Below, in pieces: positions 1 to 7,955 of a DNA stretch of 20,921 bases; position 1 is the stretch's first letter, and every line of letters starts with the position of its first letter. A program made the position numbers and the translations under genes. The stretch lies in NCBI GenBank assembly GCA_021789565.1, contig JAJYJL010000017.1:1-20921 (forward strand). Reading direction: 5' to 3'. Source of the DNA: Acidobacteriota bacterium (lineage in GTDB: Bacteria; Acidobacteriota; Terriglobia; UBA7540). Below the pieces are notes generated by a model, which was given only the letters and a program-made list of their open reading frames with translations, was not told the DNA's origin and did not search any database.

Positions 1-270
1 CCTCGTCCGGGCACGTTACCCCTCGACGGGTCGAACCGAGAGCGCTTCCCTCTTGGGGTTCTTCTCCCCTCGGGAACTCGGGGCTTCGCCTTTCGCTAGC
101 AGGCTCGCCTCATCGCACCGGCCGAATCGAGTTCGTTAACCTACGGACTGGTCGTTCACCTCCTGCTGCTCCCCACCCCGCCTCACGACGACGCAGTTGC
201 AGTCGGTTACAAGTTACGTTGACTTGGAGAGGACTTCCACCTCTCCGACCAAACGCGCTCTCAGGCGCAC
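1..270 (-). ncRNA. Probable 5' end of a group II intron (partial)
   Basis: Read on the minus strand from 270 downward, the sequence starts GTGCGCC, which fits the GUGYG 5' end of bacterial group II introns, and no convincing protein is encoded here. It folds well. A 7-bp perfect hairpin (226-232 with 240-246, loop TGGAAGT read on the minus strand) is followed by a second hairpin CAAGT/ACTTG. Both are enclosed by a GTCGG/CCGAC helix, giving a three-way junction like the start of intron domain I. Further short stems continue to the window edge. The catalytic domain V and any reverse transcriptase/maturase would lie left of position 1 and cannot be seen. Family membership is inferred from the 5' end, the fold and general resemblance. 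Another structured RNA is possible. Confidence 0.6.
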
Positions 271-272
271 TA

Positions 273-294
273 GCGCCGGGCTTCAGCCCGGCGC
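273..294. repeat. GC-rich palindrome, probable intron target
   Basis: A perfect inverted repeat has GCGCCGGGC (273-281) and GCCCGGCGC (286-294) around a four-base TTCA loop. It lies two bases from the presumed intron 5' boundary at 270/271. It resembles dispersed REP-like intergenic palindromes or the stem of a terminator, but no T-run follows on either strand. Some bacterial group II introns, notably class C, insert just after such hairpins, so it may be the 5' exon target. Confidence 0.7.
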
Positions 295-360
295 GTGCCG
301 CCTTACGCTTCTGCCATCTTGAATATGGGAATCCCAAACCCCGCTGCCAGTCCATCATGG

Positions 361-405
361 TTGGAGCCTGGCACACATGCGCTACAATTGAATTTTTCAA
401 ATTCA
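361..405 (+). promoter_or_regulatory. Promoter with start-site dyad for the AhpD-like gene
   Basis: TTGGAG (361-366) and TACAAT (383-388, five of six matches to the -10 consensus) are 16 bases apart. Immediately after the -10 box lies a perfect 7-bp inverted repeat, TGAATTT (389-395) and AAATTCA (399-405), with a 3-base spacer. It would cover the transcription start and could bind a dimeric repressor. The -35 match is poor, and the operator role is inferred only from position and symmetry. Confidence 0.5.
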
Positions 406-422
406 CGGCGAGGGAGGACGCG

Positions 423-818
423 ATGGCAACGCTGGGTCTGATTGAATACAAAGACGCGAGTCCCGAGGTGCGGGCGGTGTATGACGACATTATGGCGACG
501 CGCCAGACGGACTGGATCAACAATTTCTGGAAAGCGCTGGCGCACGATCCGGTGACCCTGCGGCGGACGTGGGAGAGCATCAAGCAAATTATGTCCGAGG
601 GGGTGCTCGACCGCCTGACCAAAGAGCTGATTTACGTGGCCGTGAGCATCACGAACCAGTGCAACTACTGCATCGCCTCGCACACCGCAGGGGCGCGCAA
701 GGCCGGCATGACCGACGCCATGCTGGCCGAATTGTTTGCCGTGGTGGGCATGGCGAACGAAACCAACAGCTTGGCCAGCGCCTGGCAGGTGGAAGTGGAC
801 GAGCAGTTTAAGAGTTAG
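423..818 (+). CDS. AhpD/carboxymuconolactone decarboxylase-like protein
   Basis: A 131-residue cytosolic protein of the carboxymuconolactone decarboxylase (AhpD-like) family. The hallmark is residues 70-90: an ELIYVAVS helix followed by QCNYCIASH, that is Cys-X2-Cys-X3-His. In AhpD relatives this centre performs thiol-based peroxide reduction and interacts with a disulfide or lipoyl partner. The length is typical of a single-domain member. The start at 423 is chosen because AGGGAGG at 411-417 lies five bases upstream and the family fold begins soon after it. The longer in-frame extension to 219 would run through the palindrome and promoter. The gene appears monocistronic behind its own promoter and dyad. 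The substrate cannot be told from sequence, and the redox role is inferred from the CxxC motif. Confidence 0.85.
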   Translation: MATLGLIEYKDASPEVRAVYDDIMATRQTDWINNFWKALAHDPVTLRRTWESIKQIMSEGVLDRLTKELIYVAVSITNQCNYCIASHTAGARKAGMTDAMLAELFAVVGMANETNSLASAWQVEVDEQFKS

Positions 819-1238
819 ACCAGTAACCCATCCGTTGGACCATTCCTACACTTCGATTCGGCGGCGCAGTAGTACTTTTTAATCGCCCAGCCTGCCCTTA
901 TGGGCTATTGATCCTTCAACGCTCTGCGGATAGCCTCGTTGTGACGTTTAGCGGCAAGCGATGCAAACGTCACTTGGGGCGGTCATCCCTTTCCTTTAAG
1001 GTTTATATCCGAGCGCAGCCCGTGGCCTGGTCATTCAGAAGCTTCACCGGCACATGACTCGGATTGTCGTCGGAGTTTAGGGTCTTCGGTTGGGACAAGA
1101 TTCCCGATGCGCCGCTCGTCTAAACGGCGCCGGCGTTGTTTTCAATAGTAGCTGCGCCTGCCCGGTTATGTCCCGAGCATGATGAGCGCGCTTCGCGAGT
1201 ACGGCGGTAAACGGGAGAACGAAGGAGGCTCACACAAG
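819..1238. other. Long intergenic leader before the TonB-dependent receptor
   Basis: No convincing gene is present in these 420 bases. They contain a spaced inverted repeat (941-973, listed separately) and a weak 6-bp hairpin, GCGCCG (1109-1114) with CGGCGC (1125-1130), followed by a T-rich stretch. No good -35/-10 pair was found. The end holds the GAAGGAGG ribosome-binding site (1221-1228) that fixes the receptor start at 1239. Confidence 0.5.
941..973. promoter_or_regulatory. Spaced 9-bp inverted repeat upstream of the receptor gene
   Basis: GTGACGTTT (941-949) and AAACGTCAC (965-973) are perfect inverted copies around a 15-base spacer. The arrangement could be a two-site operator or an RNA hairpin in the leader of the TonB-dependent receptor. 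No T-run follows, so it is not an intrinsic terminator. Confidence 0.4.
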
Positions 1239-4200
1239 ATGGCGTGCAATGGCTCCATATCCGTGACGTTCCCGGCGCCTCCTGGGCGCTGGCATTCGAA
1301 GAGCGTTGTTTCCCTCCGCTGGCCGCTAAGATGGTTGATCTGCGGCGCCGTGCTGCTTTTCATGCCTCTGGCAAGCGCGCTTGCACAGGCCAATTTCGCG
1401 TCCATCAGCGGAGAAGTGCTTGACGCTCAAAGAGCGGCCATACCCGGGGCCAGCCTGACTCTGATCTCCCCCAACACCGGCCTCCGCCGCAGCACAGTGT
1501 CCAACGGCAAAGGGTTCTACACATTTATTGACGTGAACCCGGGCAATTACCAATTGCGTGTGGGAGCATCCGGCTTCCAAAGCGAACTGCATACCATTGT
1601 GCTGGCGGTCAATCAGGGCCTGCGCCTTGACTTAACACTGCAAGTCGGGAGCCAGACACAGCAGGTCGTCGTTAAGGGAGCTCCCCTCCCTCTTCGAACC
1701 ACGGACGCTACTCTGGGGGAAGTCATTGATCCGACCTTGACCCGGCAACTTCCCCTGGACGGCCGGCACGTACTGGACCTGGCCATCCTGGCTCCTGCCA
1801 CAACTCCAAACATGGGCATGGGGGTTCAGGACGGAAATCAGAACCAGCTTTACTGGCGTCCCGGCCAGGGTACGGAGTTCACCGCGGCCGGAGACCGTGC
1901 CAACGCGAACTATTATCTGCTGGATGGTACAACGGATTCGGATCCAACCTTTTGGACCTTGTCGCTAAGTCCTTCCCCCGATGCCATCCAGGAATTCAAG
2001 GTGCAGACAGGCAGCTATTCGGCGGAGTTTGGAGGCGCTGGAGGGGCGCAAGTCAATATGATTACCCATTCCGGCACGAATCAACTGCACGGTACGGTCT
2101 ATGAATACTTCCGTAACACGGTCCTCGATGCCCGAGTCTGGAATTCAACCAAGGTTCCGCATCTTAACCAGAACCAGTTCGGCGCTTCTCTCGGCGGGCC
2201 AATCCAGAAAAACAAGACTTTCTTCTTCGTGAATTATGAAGGGTTCCGGTTCAGCAACCAGGTCTATCAAATTGACACCGTACCCACTGCGGCGGAGCGT
2301 GATGGCGACTTCAGCATGAGCGGGCAAACGATCTATAATCCGTTTAGCTCTTCGCCCAACCCCAAATACAACGCGGCGCAACCTGTAAGCCCGAGCAACC
2401 CCAAAATTATCCGCGCCCCTTTCTCGGGAGACGTCATCCCGCCCTCGATGATCAGCTCGGTGGCGTCTGGAGCGCTCAAATTAATTCCCCTGCCGAACCT
2501 CGGGCCGTCCGCTGGCTCGGACATGGGGATGGGCATGGGATCGGCGTCGGCTGGGCTTGACTCGAACAATTACCTTGATGTGCGGACGGCGACACAGCCG
2601 TGGGACCAGGGAACGATTCGTCTCGATCGCAACTTTGGGGAAGGCGATAGCTTATTTGGACGGTATTCCATCGAGCATGAAAGCGGCTTCACGCCTGCCT
2701 TCCTGCCCGGCTTTGGGCTATTTGATGACAACATGGCCCAAAACCTGACAGTCTCCTATACCCACATTTTTTCGCCGACGATGATCAACAATCTCTCTTT
2801 TGGCCTGTCGCGGCTCTCCATGCACGAGTATTCTGAGAACAACTTTACGCACGACTATGTTTCTCAACTCGGGATTCAAGGCGTCTCCTGGGGAGGAAAA
2901 GGGTCCTGGGGCCTGCCTTACTTTAATGTCCAGGGTTATAGCGCGATGGGAGACTCCTTTAACGCGACGCCGGTGCAGGACTGGGACACCTTCCTTCAAC
3001 TGCAAGATACCTGGAACTGGCAGAAGGGCCATCACTCGCTGAAAGTTGGCGGTGGTTACCTCCCCTTTTTCTGGCCCATGTGGGGCTTCTTTGAGACCCG
3101 TGGCTTCTATCAGTTTACCAATGGCTTCACCACCCAGACCGCCACTAACGACGGCACAGGCTCAGGCCTGGCAAGCTTTCTTCTGGGTCTTCCGGTCGTG
3201 AAGCAGCGCCAGGCCGGCGTACCCCAAATGGATCTCAGGCAGTGGTACGGAAATGCGTATGTCGAGGATAACTGGCAGGTGACGAATGCCACCACACTTG
3301 ACCTCGGGCTGCGCTACGAGTACATGAGCGCTTTATCTGATCTGGACGAGCCGGGGGCAAACCTTCTGTTTCAGAACGGCCAGCTTTACTCCTTTGTCGG
3401 CGGGCAGGCGGGGACGCCCAGGGGGCTATGGTATCCCAATGGCCTGAATTTTGCCCCGCGCATTGGATTTGCGCACCAGATTCGCAGCCTGGGGATCGTC
3501 CTCCGTGGTGGGTTCGGCACCTTCTTTACGCCAGTTGACATGAATACATGGTGCAATCAGCGCCACAATCCGCCTTATGTTTTTGCTGAAACCCGGCAGA
3601 GTGATAATTACATTCCCAGCCTTTTCGGTTTTAACTTCGCTCCCCCTGTCCTGGGTCAAACTGTCGTGAGCTTTAATGCCCTCGATCCCCATTCTCATCC
3701 TCAGTACATCAACCAATGGAGCTTCACCGTGGAGAAGGCGCTTCCTGGCAAGATGGTGCTGGAAGTGGGTTACGAGGGCTCGCGGGGGTACCATCTGCAA
3801 CGGTCCCATTTGATCAACAACGCGCCGCCCGGCCCTGGGCCAGTCCAGCCCCGGCGCCCCTATCAGACCATAACATTCCTTCCCGGCACTTCCTTTGCCG
3901 GCGATAACCCTGATAACTTCACCATCCAGAGCGATACGTTCCCCGTTTCGGCCATCAACTATCTGGAGAACACAGCCAACAGTTGGTACGGCGCAGGCTG
4001 GATTGATGTCCGCCGGGAGTTTCGCCACGGCCTGACGTTCCTGGCGAATTATACGTGGTCGAAGAGTCTCACGGACGCTCCCGACTTCCGTTCGGCGATG
4101 ATGCAACCCTCGATTCCCCAAAACAATTCGGACTTGGCGGCCGAAAAGGGGCTCAACGGCATGGACGTTCCGCATCGCTTTGTCGCAAGCGTAGTCTACG

Positions 4201-4700
4201 CCTTTCCAGGATGGGGAAGCCGTCCCTTCATCCGGCGTCTGACCTCCGGCTGGACCCTTGGCAGCATCTTCTCGGCCCAGGGCGGAATGCCGTTCACGCT
4301 CTCCGTTTTTGGCGATACGGCGAATGCCGGAACGCTCCTCGGCCAGAACCCCATTCGCGCCAACGTAACAGGACAACCCGTGTTTCCTTCTGGCACGCGC
4401 ACCACCGCAGAGTGGTTCAACCCAGCAGCTTTTGCTGCGCCCGCTCCGTACACCTTTGGCAATGCGGGCGTCAATACCGTCTTCGGCCCTGGTTTCGTAA
4501 ATCTCGACCAGGCATTGCAGCGGCAGTTTGCCATCTCTGAACGCGTCCAGTTTGTTCTCCGCGCCGAAGCCTTCAATGCTTTGAATCACAGTAACTGGGG
4601 TTACCCGAACAACTACGTGAATACTCCTCAGTTCGGTTCGATCACTATGGCCGAAGGCACTGGCCGGGAATTTCAGCTCAGCGGGAGGTTCGACTTTTGA
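1239..4700 (+). CDS. Oar-like TonB-dependent outer-membrane receptor
   Basis: A 1153-residue outer-membrane protein of the large Oar-like TonB-dependent receptor type that is expanded in acidobacteria. An N-terminal signal peptide (hydrophobic about residues 31-48, AxA-type cleavage near 49-51) leads into a carboxypeptidase-regulatory-like beta-sandwich at about 53-140 (start ASISGEVLD, with PGASLTL and FYTFIDVNPGNYQL). A plug-like region follows (LPLDGRHVLDL, then PDAIQEFKVQTGSYSAEFG and GGAQVNMITHSGTNQLHG). The barrel runs to a terminal phenylalanine (LSGRFDF), as expected for BAM-dependent insertion. The start at 1239 is preferred over an ATG 60 bases upstream because GAAGGAGG at 1221-1228 is well placed. 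Two Met-Gly runs (residues 192-195 and 429-434) are unusual. The substrate is unknown; carbohydrate or oligomer uptake is typical for the family. No SusD partner or TonB gene is nearby. Confidence 0.9.
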   Translation: MACNGSISVTFPAPPGRWHSKSVVSLRWPLRWLICGAVLLFMPLASALAQANFASISGEVLDAQRAAIPGASLTLISPNTGLRRSTVSNGKGFYTFIDVNPGNYQLRVGASGFQSELHTIVLAVNQGLRLDLTLQVGSQTQQVVVKGAPLPLRTTDATLGEVIDPTLTRQLPLDGRHVLDLAILAPATTPNMGMGVQDGNQNQLYWRPGQGTEFTAAGDRANANYYLLDGTTDSDPTFWTLSLSPSPDAIQEFKVQTGSYSAEFGGAGGAQVNMITHSGTNQLHGTVYEYFRNTVLDARVWNSTKVPHLNQNQFGASLGGPIQKNKTFFFVNYEGFRFSNQVYQIDTVPTAAERDGDFSMSGQTIYNPFSSSPNPKYNAAQPVSPSNPKIIRAPFSGDVIPPSMISSVASGALKLIPLPNLGPSAGSDMGMGMGSASAGLDSNNYLDVRTATQPWDQGTIRLDRNFGEGDSLFGRYSIEHESGFTPAFLPGFGLFDDNMAQNLTVSYTHIFSPTMINNLSFGLSRLSMHEYSENNFTHDYVSQLGIQGVSWGGKGSWGLPYFNVQGYSAMGDSFNATPVQDWDTFLQLQDTWNWQKGHHSLKVGGGYLPFFWPMWGFFETRGFYQFTNGFTTQTATNDGTGSGLASFLLGLPVVKQRQAGVPQMDLRQWYGNAYVEDNWQVTNATTLDLGLRYEYMSALSDLDEPGANLLFQNGQLYSFVGGQAGTPRGLWYPNGLNFAPRIGFAHQIRSLGIVLRGGFGTFFTPVDMNTWCNQRHNPPYVFAETRQSDNYIPSLFGFNFAPPVLGQTVVSFNALDPHSHPQYINQWSFTVEKALPGKMVLEVGYEGSRGYHLQRSHLINNAPPGPGPVQPRRPYQTITFLPGTSFAGDNPDNFTIQSDTFPVSAINYLENTANSWYGAGWIDVRREFRHGLTFLANYTWSKSLTDAPDFRSAMMQPSIPQNNSDLAAEKGLNGMDVPHRFVASVVYAFPGWGSRPFIRRLTSGWTLGSIFSAQGGMPFTLSVFGDTANAGTLLGQNPIRANVTGQPVFPSGTRTTAEWFNPAAFAAPAPYTFGNAGVNTVFGPGFVNLDQALQRQFAISERVQFVLRAEAFNALNHSNWGYPNNYVNTPQFGSITMAEGTGREFQLSGRFDF

Positions 4701-5056
4701 TCCAAGAGTTCCTGCCAGAGTCGCCCTCGACGAGTCATGCGTACCAGATGGCGCGAGCGCACGGAACAAGACTCCTGGTGTAATCCTGCCACACGTAGCG
4801 AGCACGCAGAACGGGTTGCTGGCCAGGAGCGGCGGTTTGACATTCCCCTTTCCCCGGACGCGGGCCTTCTCAGCTTGTTTAACCTCCAGGATTTTTCAGA
4901 TTGCAGCAACGCCATTTCTGGCAGCCGAGCTGCCTTCGACGGCCGGAGCTGATGGCCTTCCCCTGGACGGGGCGTGGTTACGTTCTGGAACGCTTCCCGG
5001 CAAGCTGCTAAAGTTAAATGAACTGCCGGGCACACGCTTAGGGGAGAGGAATATTT
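4701..5056. other. Intergenic region before the channel gene
   Basis: No gene is supported in these 356 bases; open frames here lack ribosome-binding sites and family features. One 7-bp inverted repeat is present: CCCGGCA (4996-5002) with TGCCGGG (5024-5030), 21 bases apart, just before the ribosome-binding site. A TTGACA at 4837-4842 has no acceptable -10 partner. No terminator for the receptor gene is evident. Confidence 0.5.
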
Positions 5057-6202
5057 GTGGCGGCGCTGATCGGATTGCTGGGACTCGTTCTGTTGGGCGT
5101 GATTCTCTGGGACGCTTTTGAAACCATCATTCTGCCCCGGCGCGTGACGCGGCGCTACCGGCTGGCTGCGGCGTATTATCGCAGCATCCGCGAGCCCTGG
5201 TACTGGATCGCCCGCCGTATCCAGTCTGCCAAGCGGCGCGAGGGTCTTCTGGGGATTTTCGGGCCGTTCTCGGTGCTGATGCTTTTCGGCGTGTGGGCGG
5301 GCGGCCTGATTCTGAGCTTCGGAATGTTGCAGTGGGCGGACGGAGCACTGCTGGGGGATCCGGCGACGGTGCAATCGTTCCGAACGCAGCTTTACCTGAG
5401 CGGCACCAGTTTTTTCACCCTGGGGCTGGGCGACGTGATCCCGCACACGCCGCTGGCGCGGTTTGTGACCGTGGTCGAGGCCGGCATGGGCTTCGCCTTT
5501 CTGGCGGTGGTGATCTCCTATCTGCCGGTGCTCTACGGAGCGTTTTCGCGGCGCGAGGCGAACATCGTGCTGCTGGACGCGCGCGCCGGCTCGCCTCCGA
5601 CGGCCCCGGAACTGCTGCGGCGGCACGTCCGGCAGCAGAACCTGGAAGCGCTGGACCAGTACCTGCGCGCCTGGGAAAGCTGGGCCGCTGAACTGATGGA
5701 AAGCCACCTTTCCTACCCCGTGCTCTGCTACTTTCGCTCGCAGCACAACAACCAGTCGTGGGTGTCGGCGCTGGCCACTATTCTGGACGCCTGCGCGCTG
5801 CTGATTGCCCACACCGAGGGCGCGCTGCGCTGGCAGGCGGAGTTGACTTTCGCCATCTGTCGCCACGCGCTGGTGGACCTGGCGCAGGCTTTGGCTATTC
5901 CGCCGCGGCTTGTTTCTCACGACCGCTTTGAGCCCTCGACGCTCATCGAAATTCGCCGCATCCTGGGCGCCTGCGGTACGCCTATGTGCCGGGAACACGC
6001 CGCCGATGAAACACTTGAGAAGTTGCGGGCCATGTACGAGCCCTACCTGTTCGGATTTTCAGAGCGGCTGCTGATGACGTTGCCAGCCTGGGGACCGGCG
6101 CAATCCCGTCCCGACAACTGGCGCACCAGCGCCTGGGAAAAGGTGGCATCGGCAGGGACCGCGTCGGCGGTACTCAACCTGGAAGACGATGACCATTCGT
6201 GA
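5057..6202 (+). CDS. Potassium-channel-like membrane protein with TLGLGD filter
   Basis: A 381-residue inner-membrane protein of the small ion-channel (Ion_trans_2, two-TM pore) group. Hydrophobic segments lie at about residues 3-20, 66-90 and 132-160. A pore helix and filter sit between the last two, at residues 112-128 (SGTSFFTLGLGDVIP). The remaining 220 residues are predicted cytosolic, helical and Trp/Arg-rich, with no RCK/TrkA-N nucleotide-binding motif seen. The filter TLGLGD (121-126) replaces the usual TVGYGD. The start is GTG at 5057, supported by GGGGAGAGGA at 5041-5050 and by the first membrane helix beginning at once. It is a single gene between long spacers. Ion flow through a tetrameric pore is inferred from the family; selectivity is uncertain because of the filter change. 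Confidence 0.8.
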   Translation: MAALIGLLGLVLLGVILWDAFETIILPRRVTRRYRLAAAYYRSIREPWYWIARRIQSAKRREGLLGIFGPFSVLMLFGVWAGGLILSFGMLQWADGALLGDPATVQSFRTQLYLSGTSFFTLGLGDVIPHTPLARFVTVVEAGMGFAFLAVVISYLPVLYGAFSRREANIVLLDARAGSPPTAPELLRRHVRQQNLEALDQYLRAWESWAAELMESHLSYPVLCYFRSQHNNQSWVSALATILDACALLIAHTEGALRWQAELTFAICRHALVDLAQALAIPPRLVSHDRFEPSTLIEIRRILGACGTPMCREHAADETLEKLRAMYEPYLFGFSERLLMTLPAWGPAQSRPDNWRTSAWEKVASAGTASAVLNLEDDDHS

Positions 6203-6228
6203 AACGCGGCAAGGGGAGGGCCAAATTG

Positions 6229-6274
6229 CTTTGTGGTACAAAGTGCTTGACACTGCGTAGTCCCGCCATATTAA
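6229..6274 (+). promoter_or_regulatory. Efflux operon promoter with upstream dyads
   Basis: A perfect -35 TTGACA (6247-6252) is followed after 16 bases by TATTAA (6269-6274), or after 18 by TTAAAT. Just upstream is a 15-base dyad, CTTTGT GGT ACAAAG (6229-6243). A shorter one, AGTG/CACT (6242-6245 and 6251-6254), straddles the -35. This layout suits a repressor that blocks RNA polymerase, as is common for efflux pumps (TetR, MarR or PadR types). No regulator gene is in the window, so the regulator is unknown. Confidence 0.55.
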
Positions 6275-6407
6275 ATTCCCTTAGGGCAATCAGAAGCGCT
6301 CGACACGGGTTTCCCCCAAGCTATTAAGGCGGCGCCGGACGGCCCAAAACCCTGAATGAAGCCCCTCCGGAGGAGTTTTTTGACAGTCCGATGGACAGGA
6401 GGTCACG

Positions 6408-7952
6408 ATGCAAAGCGGCCGGAAATGGAATGAACGGTGGCAACAAAGAGCGGTCATCTCTAAATTCATGCGCGGTGGTCAGGCTAGGGCGCGAGGGCCG
6501 GGCATGCCGTTTGCTTGCGGAATTCTTTCAGCTTTTGCGCTGCTGCTGCCAGGAGTGGCAACCCTGAGGGCTGCATCTGATGGCAGCAAGATGGCGGCGG
6601 CGTCCCACGTTTCCGACACGCAGCTTCTCACCACTCTGGCCTCCGGGCCGGACTCTCAGCAGGGACCCGCAGCCGCCGGCGCGAACAACAGCAACAGCGC
6701 GCCGCTCACCCTCACCCTGCAGGATGCGTTGCAGCGCGCGGAAAAATACAGCCCGCAGTTCCAGGCGGCGGTGACGGCCTCGAAGATGGCGCGGGCCAAC
6801 GTGACGCAAGCGCGATCAACCCTGCTGCCTTCGGCGGACTATACCACCCAGGAACTGCTGACCCAGGGCAATGGCGTCTTGCCCAGCGGGCGGTATGTTA
6901 CCAATGACGGCGTTCACGTCTACCGCGCCTGGGGCGTTTTTCGCCAGACGTTTTCCGCGGACACCTTTACACTGGCGGGTTACCGGCGAGCTACGTCAGC
7001 GGAAGAGATGGCACGGGCGCAGCAGGAGATTGCGCAACGCGGGCTGAAGGTGGTGGTGACGCAGGCCTACTACGCGCTGGTGACGGCGGAGCGAGGGTAC
7101 GCCACGGCGCAGCAGGCTTTGGACCAGGCGGGGCGGTCTCTCAAGGCAAGCCAGGAACTGGAGCAGGGCGGCGAGGTGGCGCACAGCGACGTGATCACCT
7201 TCCAGATCCAATACAACCAGCAGCAGCAGGCGTTCCAGGAAGCCACCCTGGCCATGGCGAACGCCCGGCTGGCCCTGGCGGTGATGCTGTTTCCCGATTT
7301 CAACCAGAACTTCAATGTGGTGGATGACCTCGACACTTCTCCGCCGCTGCCCACGCTGGCGGAAGCAACAAAAATGGCGGAAGCTGGCAACCCGGAAATC
7401 CGCGCCGCCATGGCGGCCCTGCGCGAGTCGCGCTACGGAGTATCGCAGGCGAAAGCGGCGTTTCTGCCAACGCTTTCCTTTGATGCCGATTACGGAATTG
7501 AGGCCAATGCGTTTGCGCTGCACAGCGTGGCCAGCGCCTTTCCGGAAGCAGGCCGGCTGCCCAACCTGGGCTTCTTTGTAACGGCCACGCTGAACGTGCC
7601 GGTGTGGCACTGGGGCGCGAACATCAGCAAGCTGCACCAGGCCCGTTATCAGAAGGAGCAGGCGCAGGTCAACCTGAGTTTTGCGCAGCGGCAGGTGTTG
7701 AAGAACCTTTATTCCTACTATAATGAAGCGCGGACGGCACGGGAGGAACTGGCGTCGCTCGAAAGTTCGGCGAGCCTGGCGGCGGACGGTCTGCGCCTGA
7801 ACATGCTTCGATACAAGTCAGGAGACGCAACGGTGCTGGATGTGCTGAACGCCCAGAATACGCTGACGCAGGCCCGCAACAGTTACGCGGCCGGCCTGGA
7901 GCGTTACCGCGTGGCCCTGGCCAATCTCCAGACGCTCACGGGGAGCTTCTGA
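6408..7952 (+). CDS. TolC-family outer-membrane efflux protein
   Basis: A 514-residue outer-membrane channel of the TolC/OEP family, forming the exit duct of the tripartite pump encoded with the next two genes. The first OEP repeat starts near residue 100 (LTLQDALQRAEKYSPQFQAA). The second starts near 315 (LAEATKMAEAGNPEIRAA) and ends with the typical YKSGDATVLDVLNAQNTLTQARNSY-like helix. Long Ala/Gln-rich coiled-coil helices build the periplasmic tunnel. The N-terminal hydrophobic stretch at about residues 33-56 should be the signal peptide, with an unusually long n-region. An internal ATG at 6504 would give a more standard leader, but AGGAGGT at 6397-6403 supports the start at 6408. The stop lies three bases before the adaptor gene. 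Confidence 0.9.
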   Translation: MQSGRKWNERWQQRAVISKFMRGGQARARGPGMPFACGILSAFALLLPGVATLRAASDGSKMAAASHVSDTQLLTTLASGPDSQQGPAAAGANNSNSAPLTLTLQDALQRAEKYSPQFQAAVTASKMARANVTQARSTLLPSADYTTQELLTQGNGVLPSGRYVTNDGVHVYRAWGVFRQTFSADTFTLAGYRRATSAEEMARAQQEIAQRGLKVVVTQAYYALVTAERGYATAQQALDQAGRSLKASQELEQGGEVAHSDVITFQIQYNQQQQAFQEATLAMANARLALAVMLFPDFNQNFNVVDDLDTSPPLPTLAEATKMAEAGNPEIRAAMAALRESRYGVSQAKAAFLPTLSFDADYGIEANAFALHSVASAFPEAGRLPNLGFFVTATLNVPVWHWGANISKLHQARYQKEQAQVNLSFAQRQVLKNLYSYYNEARTAREELASLESSASLAADGLRLNMLRYKSGDATVLDVLNAQNTLTQARNSYAAGLERYRVALANLQTLTGSF

Positions 7953-7955
7953 GAG

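Noticed and set aside
219..422. N-terminal extension of the AhpD-like protein
   Set aside because: It would translate the palindrome, promoter and dyad; the 423 start has a clear ribosome site and matches family length.
3426..4805. Long open frame (459 codons) on the minus strand inside the receptor gene
   Set aside because: It is antisense to clear TonB-dependent receptor barrel sequence, with no family motif or ribosome site; a by-product of GC-rich codon use.
4673..5998. Long minus-strand frame (441 codons) across the spacer and channel gene
   Set aside because: The translation is Arg/Gln/His-rich low-complexity sequence opposite a well-supported channel gene.
6364..6380. Terminator-like CCTCCGGAGG followed by T-run before the TolC-like gene
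   Set aside because: The palindrome has no loop, so it cannot fold into a stable hairpin of useful length, and it would lie inside the operon leader.
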